NCBI RefSeq assembly: GCF_013328205.1
Contig: NZ_JABULH010000001.1
Location: 883,610 to 947,609 of the forward strand
Reading direction: 5' to 3'
Origin: Sphingomonas hominis
GTDB taxonomy: Bacteria; Pseudomonadota; Alphaproteobacteria; Sphingomonadales; Sphingomonadaceae
Length of the DNA: 64,000 bases
How positions within the stretch are numbered: the first letter of the stretch is position 1; every line of letters starts with the position of its first letter. The translations under genes and the position numbers were made by a program. The notes beneath the pieces are model-generated. The model made no database searches, was not told where the DNA came from, and saw nothing but the letters and a program-made list of their open reading frames with translations. This document shows positions 36,482 through 44,067 of this stretch, one piece after another.

Positions 36482-37852
36482 ATGGCGATCGACATCCTCG
36501 TCGTCGACGACGAACTCGACATCCGCGAACTCGTGGCCGGCGTGCTGGAGGACGAGGGCTATGACACGCGCGTCGCGGCCGACAGCGACACCGCGTTGGA
36601 GGCGATTGCGACCAGGCGGCCGAGCTTGGTGCTGCTCGACGTCTGGCTGCAGGGTTCGCGCATTGACGGGCTCGAACTGCTCGATGAGATCAAGCATCGC
36701 GATCCTTCGATTCCGGTGCTCGTGATTTCGGGTCACGGGACGCTCGACACCGCGGTTGCCGCGATCCGAAAGGGCGCCGCCGACTTCATCGAGAAACCGT
36801 TCCAGGCCGAGCGCCTGCTGCTCATGGTCGAGCGCGCGACCGAAACCGAGCGGCTGCGCGCCGAGGTGGCGTCGCTCCGCGCAGCGGCGGGCAGGGCGGT
36901 CGACCTGACGGGCAACTCGACCGCGATCAACGCGGTGCGCGCGACGTTGAAGCGCGTCGCGGGCACCGGCAGCCGCACGCTGATCATGGGCGCGGCCGGC
37001 GTCGGCAAGGAGGTGGCGGCGCGGCTGCTCCACGGCTGGAGCCAGCGCGCGCACGCCAAATTCGTGCTGATGAGCGCGGCGGGTATGGCGCCCGAGCGCG
37101 TCGAGGAGGAATTGTTCGGGGTCGAAGAAAATGGCGACCTGAAGCGCACCGGCTTGCTCGAACAGGCGCATGGCGGAACGCTGTTCCTGGACGAGATCGC
37201 CGACATGCCGATGGCGACCCAGGCGCGCATACTGCGCGTGCTGACCGACCAGAGCTTCACGCGGGTAGGGGGTACGCGCGTCGTGAAGGTCGACATTCGC
37301 GTCGTGTCCGCCACCGCGCGCGACCTGCCGGTCGAGATCGCCGAGGGGCGCTTTCGCGAGGATTTGTACTACCGGTTGAACGTCGTGCCGGTAACGATCC
37401 CGTCGCTCGCTGAACGCCGAGAGGACATACCGCCGCTGGTCGAGCATTTCGTCGCGCATTACGCCGCCGAACGCCGCGTGCCCACGCCGCAGATCGCGAC
37501 CGAGGCGATGGTGGCGCTGCAATCGTTCGACTGGCCGGGCAACGTGCGCGAGTTGCGCAACGTCGTCGAGCGCACGATCATTCTCGCACCCGGCACCCGC
37601 ATCGGGCGGATCGACGTCGACCTACTGCCGGTCGAGGTGCTGGGCGATCAGGGTTCGGGCGCGGGCAGCAGCGCCATCATGGGCGCGCCGCTGCGTGAGG
37701 CGCGTGAGACGTTCGAACGCGAGTATCTGCGCGTGCAGATCAGGCGCTTTTCCGGCAACATCTCGCGTACCGCCAGCTTCATCGGCATGGAGCGTTCCGC
37801 GCTTCACCGAAAACTAAAGCTGCTCGGCATCACCGAAACGCGCGAGGATTGA
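36482..37852 (+). CDS. ntrX: Response regulator NtrX without the GAFTGA motif
   Basis: 456 residues. Receiver with D53 in LVLLDVWLQG, AAA+ domain with Walker A GAAGVGKE (G170-K176) and Walker B LFLDEIADM, and a Fis-type DNA-binding C-terminus (GNISRTASFIGMERSALHRKL). Where NtrC has GAFTGA this protein reads FGVEENGDLKRTGLLEQ, so the loop that normally contacts sigma-54 is replaced. It may therefore regulate sigma-70 promoters directly, as proposed for NtrX of some other alphaproteobacteria. It starts 5 bp after ntrY. Confidence 0.93.
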   Translation: MAIDILVVDDELDIRELVAGVLEDEGYDTRVAADSDTALEAIATRRPSLVLLDVWLQGSRIDGLELLDEIKHRDPSIPVLVISGHGTLDTAVAAIRKGAADFIEKPFQAERLLLMVERATETERLRAEVASLRAAAGRAVDLTGNSTAINAVRATLKRVAGTGSRTLIMGAAGVGKEVAARLLHGWSQRAHAKFVLMSAAGMAPERVEEELFGVEENGDLKRTGLLEQAHGGTLFLDEIADMPMATQARILRVLTDQSFTRVGGTRVVKVDIRVVSATARDLPVEIAEGRFREDLYYRLNVVPVTIPSLAERREDIPPLVEHFVAHYAAERRVPTPQIATEAMVALQSFDWPGNVRELRNVVERTIILAPGTRIGRIDVDLLPVEVLGDQGSGAGSSAIMGAPLREARETFEREYLRVQIRRFSGNISRTASFIGMERSALHRKLKLLGITETRED

Positions 37853-37977
37853 GCGAGCAGCAAACTATCGCTCGCGCGGCACTGGACGCGAGGCAACACG
37901 TTACATAGCTTCATCAATGCCGACGCCGGGCACCGGCGCATCGCGGGGAACCTCCCGCCAAGAACAAGGAAGATCTC

Positions 37978-38460
37978 ATGGCCGACAAGCCCACCTCGCT
38001 CCAGGACCTGTTCCTCAACTCGCTGCGCAAGACCAAGACGCCGGTGACCATGTTCCTGGTGAAAGGCGTGAAGCTGCAGGGCATCGTCACCTGGTTTGAC
38101 AATTTCTCGGTACTGCTGCGCCGTGATGGTCAATCGCAGCTCATCTACAAGCATGCGATCTCGACGATCATGCCCGCCGGACAGATCGACGTCGACGGAA
38201 TCGTCGGTTCGCTGGGGGAGACGACGCGCAAGCAGCCGTTGTTGCAGGACATTTTCCTCAATGCCGTTCGTAAGTCGGAAGACCCGGTGACGATGTTCCT
38301 CGTCAACGGCGTCATGTTGCAGGGTGCGATCGCCGCGTTCGACCTGTTCTGCATGTTGCTGCAACGCGATGGCATGTCGCAGCTCGTCTACAAACACGCG
38401 GTATCGACCATCCAGCCGTCGCAGCCGCTCAACCTGGCCGAGGAGCAGGACGGGGATTGA
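37978..38460 (+). CDS. hfq: RNA chaperone Hfq with two tandem Sm domains
   Basis: 160 residues, about twice the normal length. Copy 1 covers residues 8-66 ([11 protein letters not shown]...YKHAISTI) and copy 2 covers 89-147 ([11 protein letters not shown]...YKHAVSTI), joined by a linker of about 20 residues. Both keep the YKH proximal-face motif (57-59, 138-140). The lateral rim differs: RKTKTP in copy 1 is basic, RKSEDP in copy 2 is partly acidic. A pseudo-hexamer made from three chains would alternate two rim types. AAGGAAG precedes ATG 37978. hflX follows 25 bp later, as usual. Confidence 0.95.
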   Translation: MADKPTSLQDLFLNSLRKTKTPVTMFLVKGVKLQGIVTWFDNFSVLLRRDGQSQLIYKHAISTIMPAGQIDVDGIVGSLGETTRKQPLLQDIFLNAVRKSEDPVTMFLVNGVMLQGAIAAFDLFCMLLQRDGMSQLVYKHAVSTIQPSQPLNLAEEQDGD

Positions 38461-38485
38461 TCGGGGTGTCGATGGAGCAGCGCGC

Positions 38486-39778
38486 ATGAGCGGTGGGTTC
38501 GACCGCGATCGTGACGAGTTCGCGCGCGGCGCGAAGGCGGTCGTGGTGTTTCCCGATCTGGGCGGATCGTCGCGTGATGCCGACGCTCGGTTGGAGGAAA
38601 CGGCTGGTCTGGCCGAGGCGATCGGGGTCGAGGTGGTTGACCGCGTCGCCATCCGCGTGCGTGCGCCGCGTGCCGCCACGCTGATCGGCAGCGGCCAGAT
38701 CGAGGACATCGCCGCGCGTGCGCGGATGGGGGAGGCGCAGCTCGTCGTGTTCGACGGCGCGCTGACCCCGATCCAGCAACGCAATCTCGAAACCGCTCTC
38801 GAGATCAAGGTGATCGATCGCACCGGTCTGATCCTTGAGATTTTCGGCGAGCGCGCGGCGACCGCCGAAGGGCGTTTGCAGGTCGAACTCGCCCACCTCG
38901 ACTATCAGTCGGGCCGGCTGGTACGCAGCTGGACGCACCTTGAACGGCAGCGCGGCGGCTTCGGCTTTCTTGGCGGCCCTGGCGAGACGCAGATCGAGGC
39001 CGATCGACGCTTGATCCGCGACCGCATGGCGCGCCTGCGCCGCGAACTTGACCAGGTGACGCGCACGCGCGGGCTTCACCGCGAACGACGCCAGCGTGCG
39101 CCGTGGCCCGTCATCGCGCTTGTCGGCTATACCAATGCCGGCAAGTCGACGCTGTTCAACCGCGTGACCGGCAGTCACGTCATGGCCGAGGACCTGCTGT
39201 TCGCCACACTCGACCCTACGTTGCGGCAGATCTCGCTGCCGGGGCTCGACAAGGCGATCCTGTCCGACACGGTCGGCTTCGTCTCTGAACTGCCGACGCA
39301 GCTCGTTGCCGCGTTCAAGGCGACGCTTGAGGAAGTCGTATCGGCCGATCTGCTGATCCACGTCCGCGACATCGCACATCCCGACACTGAGGCGCAGCGC
39401 GCCGACGTCGAGACGGTGCTCGAGGAGATCGGCGTCACCGACACCACGCCGCGGATCGAGGCATGGAACAAGCTTGACCTGATCGACGCGACCGACCGCG
39501 AGGCGCTGATCGCCGATGCCGATCGACGCGACGACGTGGTGGTCATTTCGGCGCTGACTGGGCAGGGGGTCGACGGCCTCATCGCGCAGGCATCGGCGCG
39601 GTTGACCGTGGGTCACCGTCGCTACGTCGTGACGCTTGATCCCGCGGACGGCGCGGGTGCGGCCTGGTTGCACCAGCATGGCGAAGTGCTGTCGCAGCAC
39701 GTCGAGGACGACCGCGCACGCTACGAAGTGCGCATGGCCGAACGCGACTTCGAAAGGTTTCAGCAACGCGCGGAGTAG
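38486..39778 (+). CDS. hflX: GTPase HflX
   Basis: 430 residues from ATG 38486. The N-terminal HflX domain has ARLEETAGLAEAIGVEV, GSGQIEDIAARAR and FDGALTPIQQRNLE. The linker has GGFGFLGGPGETQIE. The G domain has G1 GYTNAGKS (from G214), G3 DTVGF and G4 NKLD. HflX binds and splits stalled or heat-damaged 70S ribosomes. The stop is 26 bp from the convergent mazG stop, so this ends the rightward nitrogen/Hfq block. Confidence 0.95.
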   Translation: MSGGFDRDRDEFARGAKAVVVFPDLGGSSRDADARLEETAGLAEAIGVEVVDRVAIRVRAPRAATLIGSGQIEDIAARARMGEAQLVVFDGALTPIQQRNLETALEIKVIDRTGLILEIFGERAATAEGRLQVELAHLDYQSGRLVRSWTHLERQRGGFGFLGGPGETQIEADRRLIRDRMARLRRELDQVTRTRGLHRERRQRAPWPVIALVGYTNAGKSTLFNRVTGSHVMAEDLLFATLDPTLRQISLPGLDKAILSDTVGFVSELPTQLVAAFKATLEEVVSADLLIHVRDIAHPDTEAQRADVETVLEEIGVTDTTPRIEAWNKLDLIDATDREALIADADRRDDVVVISALTGQGVDGLIAQASARLTVGHRRYVVTLDPADGAGAAWLHQHGEVLSQHVEDDRARYEVRMAERDFERFQQRAE

Positions 39779-39804
39779 GTGGCGTCCGCGTCAGTCGGGC
39801 GGCT

Positions 39805-40545
39805 CTAACGTTCGTCCTCCTTGGCGCGACGCCACAGGGCTTCCTTCTCGTCCAACGACAGTTGGTCGAGCGCGTCGGTCATCTGCTCCATTGCGCGGAA
39901 ACGCCGCTCGAACTTGGTGATCGCGCGGCGGAGCGCGGCTTCCGGGTCAACCTTGAGGTGGCGTGACCAATTGACGACGGCGAACAGCAGGTCACCCACT
40001 TCGTCCTCGCGCTCGTCGTCGGAAGCTGCGCTCTCGACCTCGTGCAATTCCTCATTGATCTTGTCGCGCGGTCCCGCGGCATCGGGCCAGTCAAAGCCGA
40101 CGCGTGCGGCGCGCTTCTGGATCTTCTCGGCACGCTGAAGTGCCGGCAGCCCGAGTGCGACGCCGTCGAGCGTTCCACCGACACCCTTGGCCTGGCGCTC
40201 GGCCGCCTTGACCTGTTCCCACAGATGGTGACCGCCAGCCTCTGCGCCGCCAAAGATATGCGGGTGGCGACGCTCCATCTTGTCGCTGATCGCGGCGACG
40301 ACGTCGTCGAAGGCGAACAGGCCGGCTTCCTCGGCGATGCGGCTGTGGAACACGACCTGGAGCAGGAGGTCGCCGAGCTCGTCCTTGAGGTCGGCCATGT
40401 CGCGTCGCGTGATCGCGTCGGCGACTTCATAGGCTTCCTCGATCGTGTAGGGCGCGATCGTCTCGAACGTCTGCGTGCGATCCCATTCGCAGCCATCCGG
40501 CGAACGCAGCCGTTGCATGACGGCGAGAAGGCGCTCAATCGGCAT
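39805..40545 (-). CDS. mazG: Nucleoside triphosphate pyrophosphohydrolase MazG
   Basis: 246 residues with two MazG repeats. The first has EEAYEVADAI and DLKDELGDLLLQVVFHSRIAEE; the second has KINEELHEVESAASDDEREDEVGDLLFAVVNWSR. Both carry the EExxE...ExxD metal motif. It hydrolyses NTPs and dNTPs to the monophosphate. ATG 40545 is used: the GTG at 40575 lies inside the inserted IS element and cannot be native. The IS lies between this gene and its former upstream neighbours, so mazG expression may now depend on transcription from the element. Confidence 0.92.
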   Translation of the reverse strand: MPIERLLAVMQRLRSPDGCEWDRTQTFETIAPYTIEEAYEVADAITRRDMADLKDELGDLLLQVVFHSRIAEEAGLFAFDDVVAAISDKMERRHPHIFGGAEAGGHHLWEQVKAAERQAKGVGGTLDGVALGLPALQRAEKIQKRAARVGFDWPDAAGPRDKINEELHEVESAASDDEREDEVGDLLFAVVNWSRHLKVDPEAALRRAITKFERRFRAMEQMTDALDQLSLDEKEALWRRAKEDER

Positions 40546-40558
40546 CTCAGATACGCCC

Positions 40559-40563
40559 AATGC
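40559..40563. repeat. Left target-site duplication of the IS element
   Basis: AATGC at 40559-40563 directly outside the TGT end; the identical AATGC lies at 42304-42308 directly outside the ACA end. Confidence 0.8.
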
Positions 40564-40701
40564 TGTTGCTGCCACTTAGAGAAGACACATTCGTCGCCAG
40601 ATAGAACTGACACACCGTTGGTAGCAGCGGGGGCAGCGTGGAGCCATCCACAAGCGCAGCGCTGACCCCGCTGATGCGGTGAGTTCTGAGAGGGCTACGG
40701 A

Positions 40702-40721
40702 CCCGCTGCGCCAGCAGCGGG
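40702..40721 (-). terminator. Hairpin after the transposase gene
   Basis: CCCGCTGC-GCCA-GCAGCGGG is a perfect 8-bp stem just after the transposase stop, without a T run. It might limit read-through towards mazG. Confidence 0.4.
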
Positions 40722-40726
40722 CCCGG

Positions 40727-42229
40727 TCACGCTAGAACAGCAGGCAGTGAGGCAGGTTCCTGAGGCGGCGTGTTCCGATCTCGGCCCGCGTATTCGGCCA
40801 GTCCACGCGCGACGAGTTCCGTGTTGGGAAGGCGCGGTCCACGCTTCAGCTTGGGCGTGCAGAGCGTGCGGCGATCCACCTTCGATGCAGTCGGAGCAGC
40901 CGAGGCGGCGAACATACCGCCAGTCTGGGCGGTCCGCGCCGGCTCGTTGTTGTTCCGCTTGCGGTGGTGTGGTGCCGTTTCCTGCAGGAGCCGCGCCATC
41001 GCCAGCGCCGCGTCGAGATGCTTGTTGTCGACCACCGCTGCCTGGTTCACCCGCTGCATCTTGTCGAACACGCGATAGGGCAAGGCCTGCCCGTCGTGTC
41101 GGATCTCGATCCGCCCGTCAGGGAACTCGCAGACATCTACCCGCTTGCGCGCCAGTGCCTGGCTGACCCGGTTCGGCTCCAGGATGAACAGCGCCTTGTT
41201 GTAGTGCAGCGTCAGCGCCGCGGTCACCGTGCGCTGCTCGCGCCAGACCATCTCTGCCTCGATGTTCTCGTGCGGCGCCAGCGGGCGGTGGAGATCGCGC
41301 GGGTCGAACGGCGTCCTGGCGAACTGCCGGTTGTGCCGGGCCATGTAGGCGGGGAGAAAGGCATTGGCCTCCTCGATGGTGGAGATGCCCTCCAGTCGCA
41401 TCGCCTTGACCAGCCGGTCCTGCAACGTGCCGTTCGCCCGCTCGACACGCCCCTTGGCCTGCGGCGAGTTGGCGCAGATGATCTCGATGTTGAGCGCATG
41501 CAGCGCCCGCCCGAGATGGGTCATGCCGTCACCGTTCGCCGAAGCGGTGTTGTTGCGAAACGCGCTGTGCTTGTCGGAGTACAAGGCGACCGGCTTTCCG
41601 TGGCGCTCGATATACGTCCGCGTGGCCCGCATGTAGGCGAAGGTGCTCTCGCTCTCTACCATCTCCAGGTGCATCAATTCGCTGGTCGCATCGTCGATAT
41701 AGACCAGCAGCGTGCATTGCGGGCCCCGGTCCTCGAACCACCAGTGTTTGGACCCGTCGACCTGGATCAGCTCGCCGCGGCAGTCCCGCCGGTAACGCGG
41801 CTGGTGCGGGCGAGGGCGACGCGCTGCGCGGTCCTTCCACAGCCCCGCTGCCATCATCATCTGCCGCAGCGTCTCGCACGACACCCGGATGCCGTGCCGC
41901 TCGGCCAGATACTCGCGCGCCAGCGTGGGCCCGAACCCGTTATACTGCTCGCGCACGAGGCTGACGACCTGGTCACGAAAGGCATCGCCGTAACGCCGGT
42001 TGCTCGGACGGCCACGCTTGCGCGAGATCAGCCCGGCTGCGCCGTCCTGCCGAACTCGCTCCAGCAACCGGTAGATCTGTCGACGCTCAAGGCTCAGTAG
42101 CGCCATCGCGTCTGCAACCCGGATCTCACCGCGGTCGAGCCGCATCAGGGTGTCGAACCGGCTCACCTCGGCAGTACTCATCGTCAGCACCGTCATCGTT
42201 CGCACATCCTCGCTGCCGAGGATGGCCAT
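40727..42229 (-). CDS. ISNCY-family (IS1202 group) DDE transposase
   Basis: 500 residues. An N-terminal helix-turn-helix (DRGEIRVADAMALLSLERRQIYRLLERV) is followed by an rve/DDE core: first D in LIQVDGSKHWWFEDR, second D in ALYSDKHSAFRN and the E in AKGRVERANGTLQ. The reading frame is uninterrupted, so the enzyme is probably active. An in-frame ATG at 42196 is an alternative start. Confidence 0.92.
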   Translation of the reverse strand: MAILGSEDVRTMTVLTMSTAEVSRFDTLMRLDRGEIRVADAMALLSLERRQIYRLLERVRQDGAAGLISRKRGRPSNRRYGDAFRDQVVSLVREQYNGFGPTLAREYLAERHGIRVSCETLRQMMMAAGLWKDRAARRPRPHQPRYRRDCRGELIQVDGSKHWWFEDRGPQCTLLVYIDDATSELMHLEMVESESTFAYMRATRTYIERHGKPVALYSDKHSAFRNNTASANGDGMTHLGRALHALNIEIICANSPQAKGRVERANGTLQDRLVKAMRLEGISTIEEANAFLPAYMARHNRQFARTPFDPRDLHRPLAPHENIEAEMVWREQRTVTAALTLHYNKALFILEPNRVSQALARKRVDVCEFPDGRIEIRHDGQALPYRVFDKMQRVNQAAVVDNKHLDAALAMARLLQETAPHHRKRNNNEPARTAQTGGMFAASAAPTASKVDRRTLCTPKLKRGPRLPNTELVARGLAEYAGRDRNTPPQEPASLPAVLA

Positions 42230-42303
42230 GACACCGGCGACCCGCTGGCACTGTGTGCCTTTTCTATCTAGCGGAGCAGTGTCATTTCTACTTAGCGCCT
42301 ACA

Positions 42304-42308
42304 AATGC
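42304..42308. repeat. Right target-site duplication of the IS element
   Basis: AATGC, matching 40559-40563. The flanking host DNA to the right (42309-42356) is unusually AT-rich and is the native spacer before mazG. Confidence 0.8.
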
Positions 42309-42356
42309 TAAAGTTGATAATAAACATTATGTAAAATGACACGCTGCTGTTCTAGT

Positions 42357-42509
42357 TCACGTGAGTGCCTGAACAGCGAGCAAGCCGACACCGAAGATGA
42401 CGATCCAAGTGACTGCGTACCGCATCACCGTGGCCATAGGCACGCACCGCGCCGCCAGCGCCGACACAGGCAGCGCCAGCAACAGCCCGTACAATAGTGC
42501 CTTGACCAT
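42357..42509 (-). CDS. Small two-helix membrane protein, 50 residues
   Basis: It starts at ATG 42509, 8 nt after the stop of the MBL-fold gene, with a GGTGAG ribosome site. It reads MVKALLYGLLLALPVSALAA, then a short polar turn with RCVPMATVMRY, then VTWIVIFGVGLLAVQALT. The two hydrophobic stretches fit two membrane helices or a signal-like helix plus one anchor. No family is recognised. Placement in the metG-tatD-MBL operon and a proper ribosome site argue for a real gene. Confidence 0.6.
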   Translation of the reverse strand: MVKALLYGLLLALPVSALAARCVPMATVMRYAVTWIVIFGVGLLAVQALT

Positions 42510-42517
42510 CGTATCGC

Positions 42518-43282
42518 TCACCAGCGGCGCTCCCAGCCGTCAAAACCGGGTTCTACTCCCCTTGGCAGCGTATCGCAGAGCGTTCGATAATCCATCGACT
42601 GGTCCATATGGATCAGCGCAGTCTCGTCCGGGCTGAGTTCCTCGACCCAGTGCAACACGGTCGGGAGGTCCGCGTGCGACGGGTGCGGACGGCGGCGCAA
42701 TGCGTCGACGATCCATACGTCCAGCCCGGCATAGCACGCGCGCATGGCGTCGGTCATGCCGCTGACGTCGGTGGCATATCCGACGCGCACGCCACCCGCG
42801 TCGAAGCGCAATCCCGCCGAGGTGATTGATCCATGCGGTTGATCGACCACGCTGATGCCAATCGCCCCGATCGTCAGCGTGTCGGGCAGCAATGCTAGTT
42901 CGACGGTCGGCGGATAGCCCCCTGCTCCGTCGAACACGTAACCGAACTGGCGCCGTAACAGCGCAGCAGTGGCCGGTCGCGCATACCCCGGCACCGGCGT
43001 GCCGCGCGCGTGATACACCTGCCTCAGATCGTCGATGCCGAACACGTGATCGGCGTGCGCGTGCGTCCAGATGACGGCGTCGACTACGCCGACGTCTGCG
43101 GCGAGCAATTGTTCGCGCATGTCGGGCCCGGTGTCGACCAGGATGCGCGTTCCCTCGTGCTCGACCAGGATCGAGGCGCGGGTGCGACGATTGCGCGGCT
43201 CGGCCGGATCGCACGCGCCCCAGTCATTGCCGATGCGCGGCACCCCCGACGACGTTCCCGACCCGAGGATGCGGACCTTCAC
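42518..43282 (-). CDS. MBL-fold metal-dependent hydrolase (PhnP-like)
   Basis: 254 residues. The metallo-beta-lactamase metal motif THAHADH lies at 73-79, with further ligands in DVSGMTDAM and the C-terminal ALIHMDQSMDY. The N-terminus (ILGSGTSSGVPRIG...C24...RRTRAS) matches the PhnP/phosphoribosyl-cyclic-phosphate phosphodiesterase group often found after tatD. The substrate in non-phn contexts is unknown. It overlaps the tatD stop by 4 bp. Confidence 0.88.
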   Translation of the reverse strand: MKVRILGSGTSSGVPRIGNDWGACDPAEPRNRRTRASILVEHEGTRILVDTGPDMREQLLAADVGVVDAVIWTHAHADHVFGIDDLRQVYHARGTPVPGYARPATAALLRRQFGYVFDGAGGYPPTVELALLPDTLTIGAIGISVVDQPHGSITSAGLRFDAGGVRVGYATDVSGMTDAMRACYAGLDVWIVDALRRRPHPSHADLPTVLHWVEELSPDETALIHMDQSMDYRTLCDTLPRGVEPGFDGWERRW

Positions 43283-44067
43283 GCCCCCGCCTGCGCTGCG
43301 GTCTTGCTGAACAACGCGTGGAAATTACGCGCCGTATAGGTCTGCAGATCCTCGGCTTCCTCACCGCGTAGCTTCGCCAGGAACGCCGCGGTATCCGCAA
43401 CGAAGCCCGGCTCCCCCGTCTTCCCTCTATGTGGCACGGGCGCCAAGAACGGCGCGTCGGTCTCGATCAACAGTCGCTCGCGCGGAATCCGTGCTGCCGT
43501 TTCCTGCAAATCACGCGCATTCTTGAAGGTGACAATGCCCGAAATCGAGATGAAGAACCCCAGCTCCATCGCTGCGTCCGCGAAGGCGGCGCTGGCCGTG
43601 AAGCAGTGGATCACACCGGTATAGGCGCCCTTCCCCATCTCGTCCCGGAGAATGGCGAGCGTGTCATCCTCGGCGTCGCGCGTGTGGACGATAATCGGCA
43701 CGCGCGCCTCGCGCGCCGCGGCGATGTGGGCGCGAAAACTCGCCTGCTGCCGCGCGCGATCCGAGTGATCGTAATGGTAATCGAGCCCGCTCTCCCCGAT
43801 TCCGACGACGCGCGGGTGCGCGGCGCGCGCGACCAGCCGCGCGATATCGACGTGTGGATGCTGATCCGCCTCATGCGGGTGGATGCCGACGCTGGCCCAA
43901 ACATCCGGCTCACGCTCGGCGACGGCGAGCACGTCGTCCCACTCGCTCTCGCGTGTCGCGATGTTGAGCATCGCCGTGACGCCGCGTTCGCGTGCGCGCG
44001 CCAGCACCGCTTGCTGCTCCTCCGCCAGCCCCTTGTAGTTCAGATGGCAGTGGCTGTCCGCCAGCAT
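43279..44067 (-). CDS. tatD: TatD-family 3'-5' DNA/RNA exonuclease
   Basis: 262 residues from ATG 44067. Metal ligands are H6 and H8 in DSHCHL, E in GIGESGLDYH, then IVHTRDAEDD, GVIHCFTAS and LLIETDAPFLAP. TatD enzymes degrade single-stranded DNA and take part in repair. The start shares its A with the metG stop (TGATG). Confidence 0.94.
   Translation of the reverse strand: MLADSHCHLNYKGLAEEQQAVLARARERGVTAMLNIATRESEWDDVLAVAEREPDVWASVGIHPHEADQHPHVDIARLVARAAHPRVVGIGESGLDYHYDHSDRARQQASFRAHIAAAREARVPIIVHTRDAEDDTLAILRDEMGKGAYTGVIHCFTASAAFADAAMELGFFISISGIVTFKNARDLQETAARIPRERLLIETDAPFLAPVPHRGKTGEPGFVADTAAFLAKLRGEEAEDLQTYTARNFHALFSKTAAQAGA

Larger units (their letters stand above)
40564..42303 (-). 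mobile_element. ISNCY / IS1202-like insertion sequence, 1740 bp
   Basis: The left end reads TGTTGCTGCCACTTAGAGAA and the right end, read inward, TGTAGGCGCTAAGTAGAAAT; they are imperfect terminal inverted repeats starting TGT. A 5-bp duplication (AATGC) flanks the element. Each end carries two copies of a degenerate TGTCAnTTCTAnCTnGCG motif (40570-40587, 40595-40612, about 42254-42273 and 42280-42297), probably transposase binding sites. A single transposase fills the middle. The element appears intact. Confidence 0.85.

Noticed and set aside
40545-40575. GTG at 40575 as the mazG start
   Set aside because: It lies inside the IS element, so the ten extra residues are encoded by the insertion; ATG 40545 fits the family N-terminus MPIERLL.
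40732-42355. 12-bp inverted repeat CTAGAACAGCAG at 40732-40743 and 42344-42355 as the IS ends
   Set aside because: The left copy lies inside the transposase coding region and the right copy outside the target duplication; homology stops after 12 bp. The TGT...ACA ends with AATGC duplication explain the element better.
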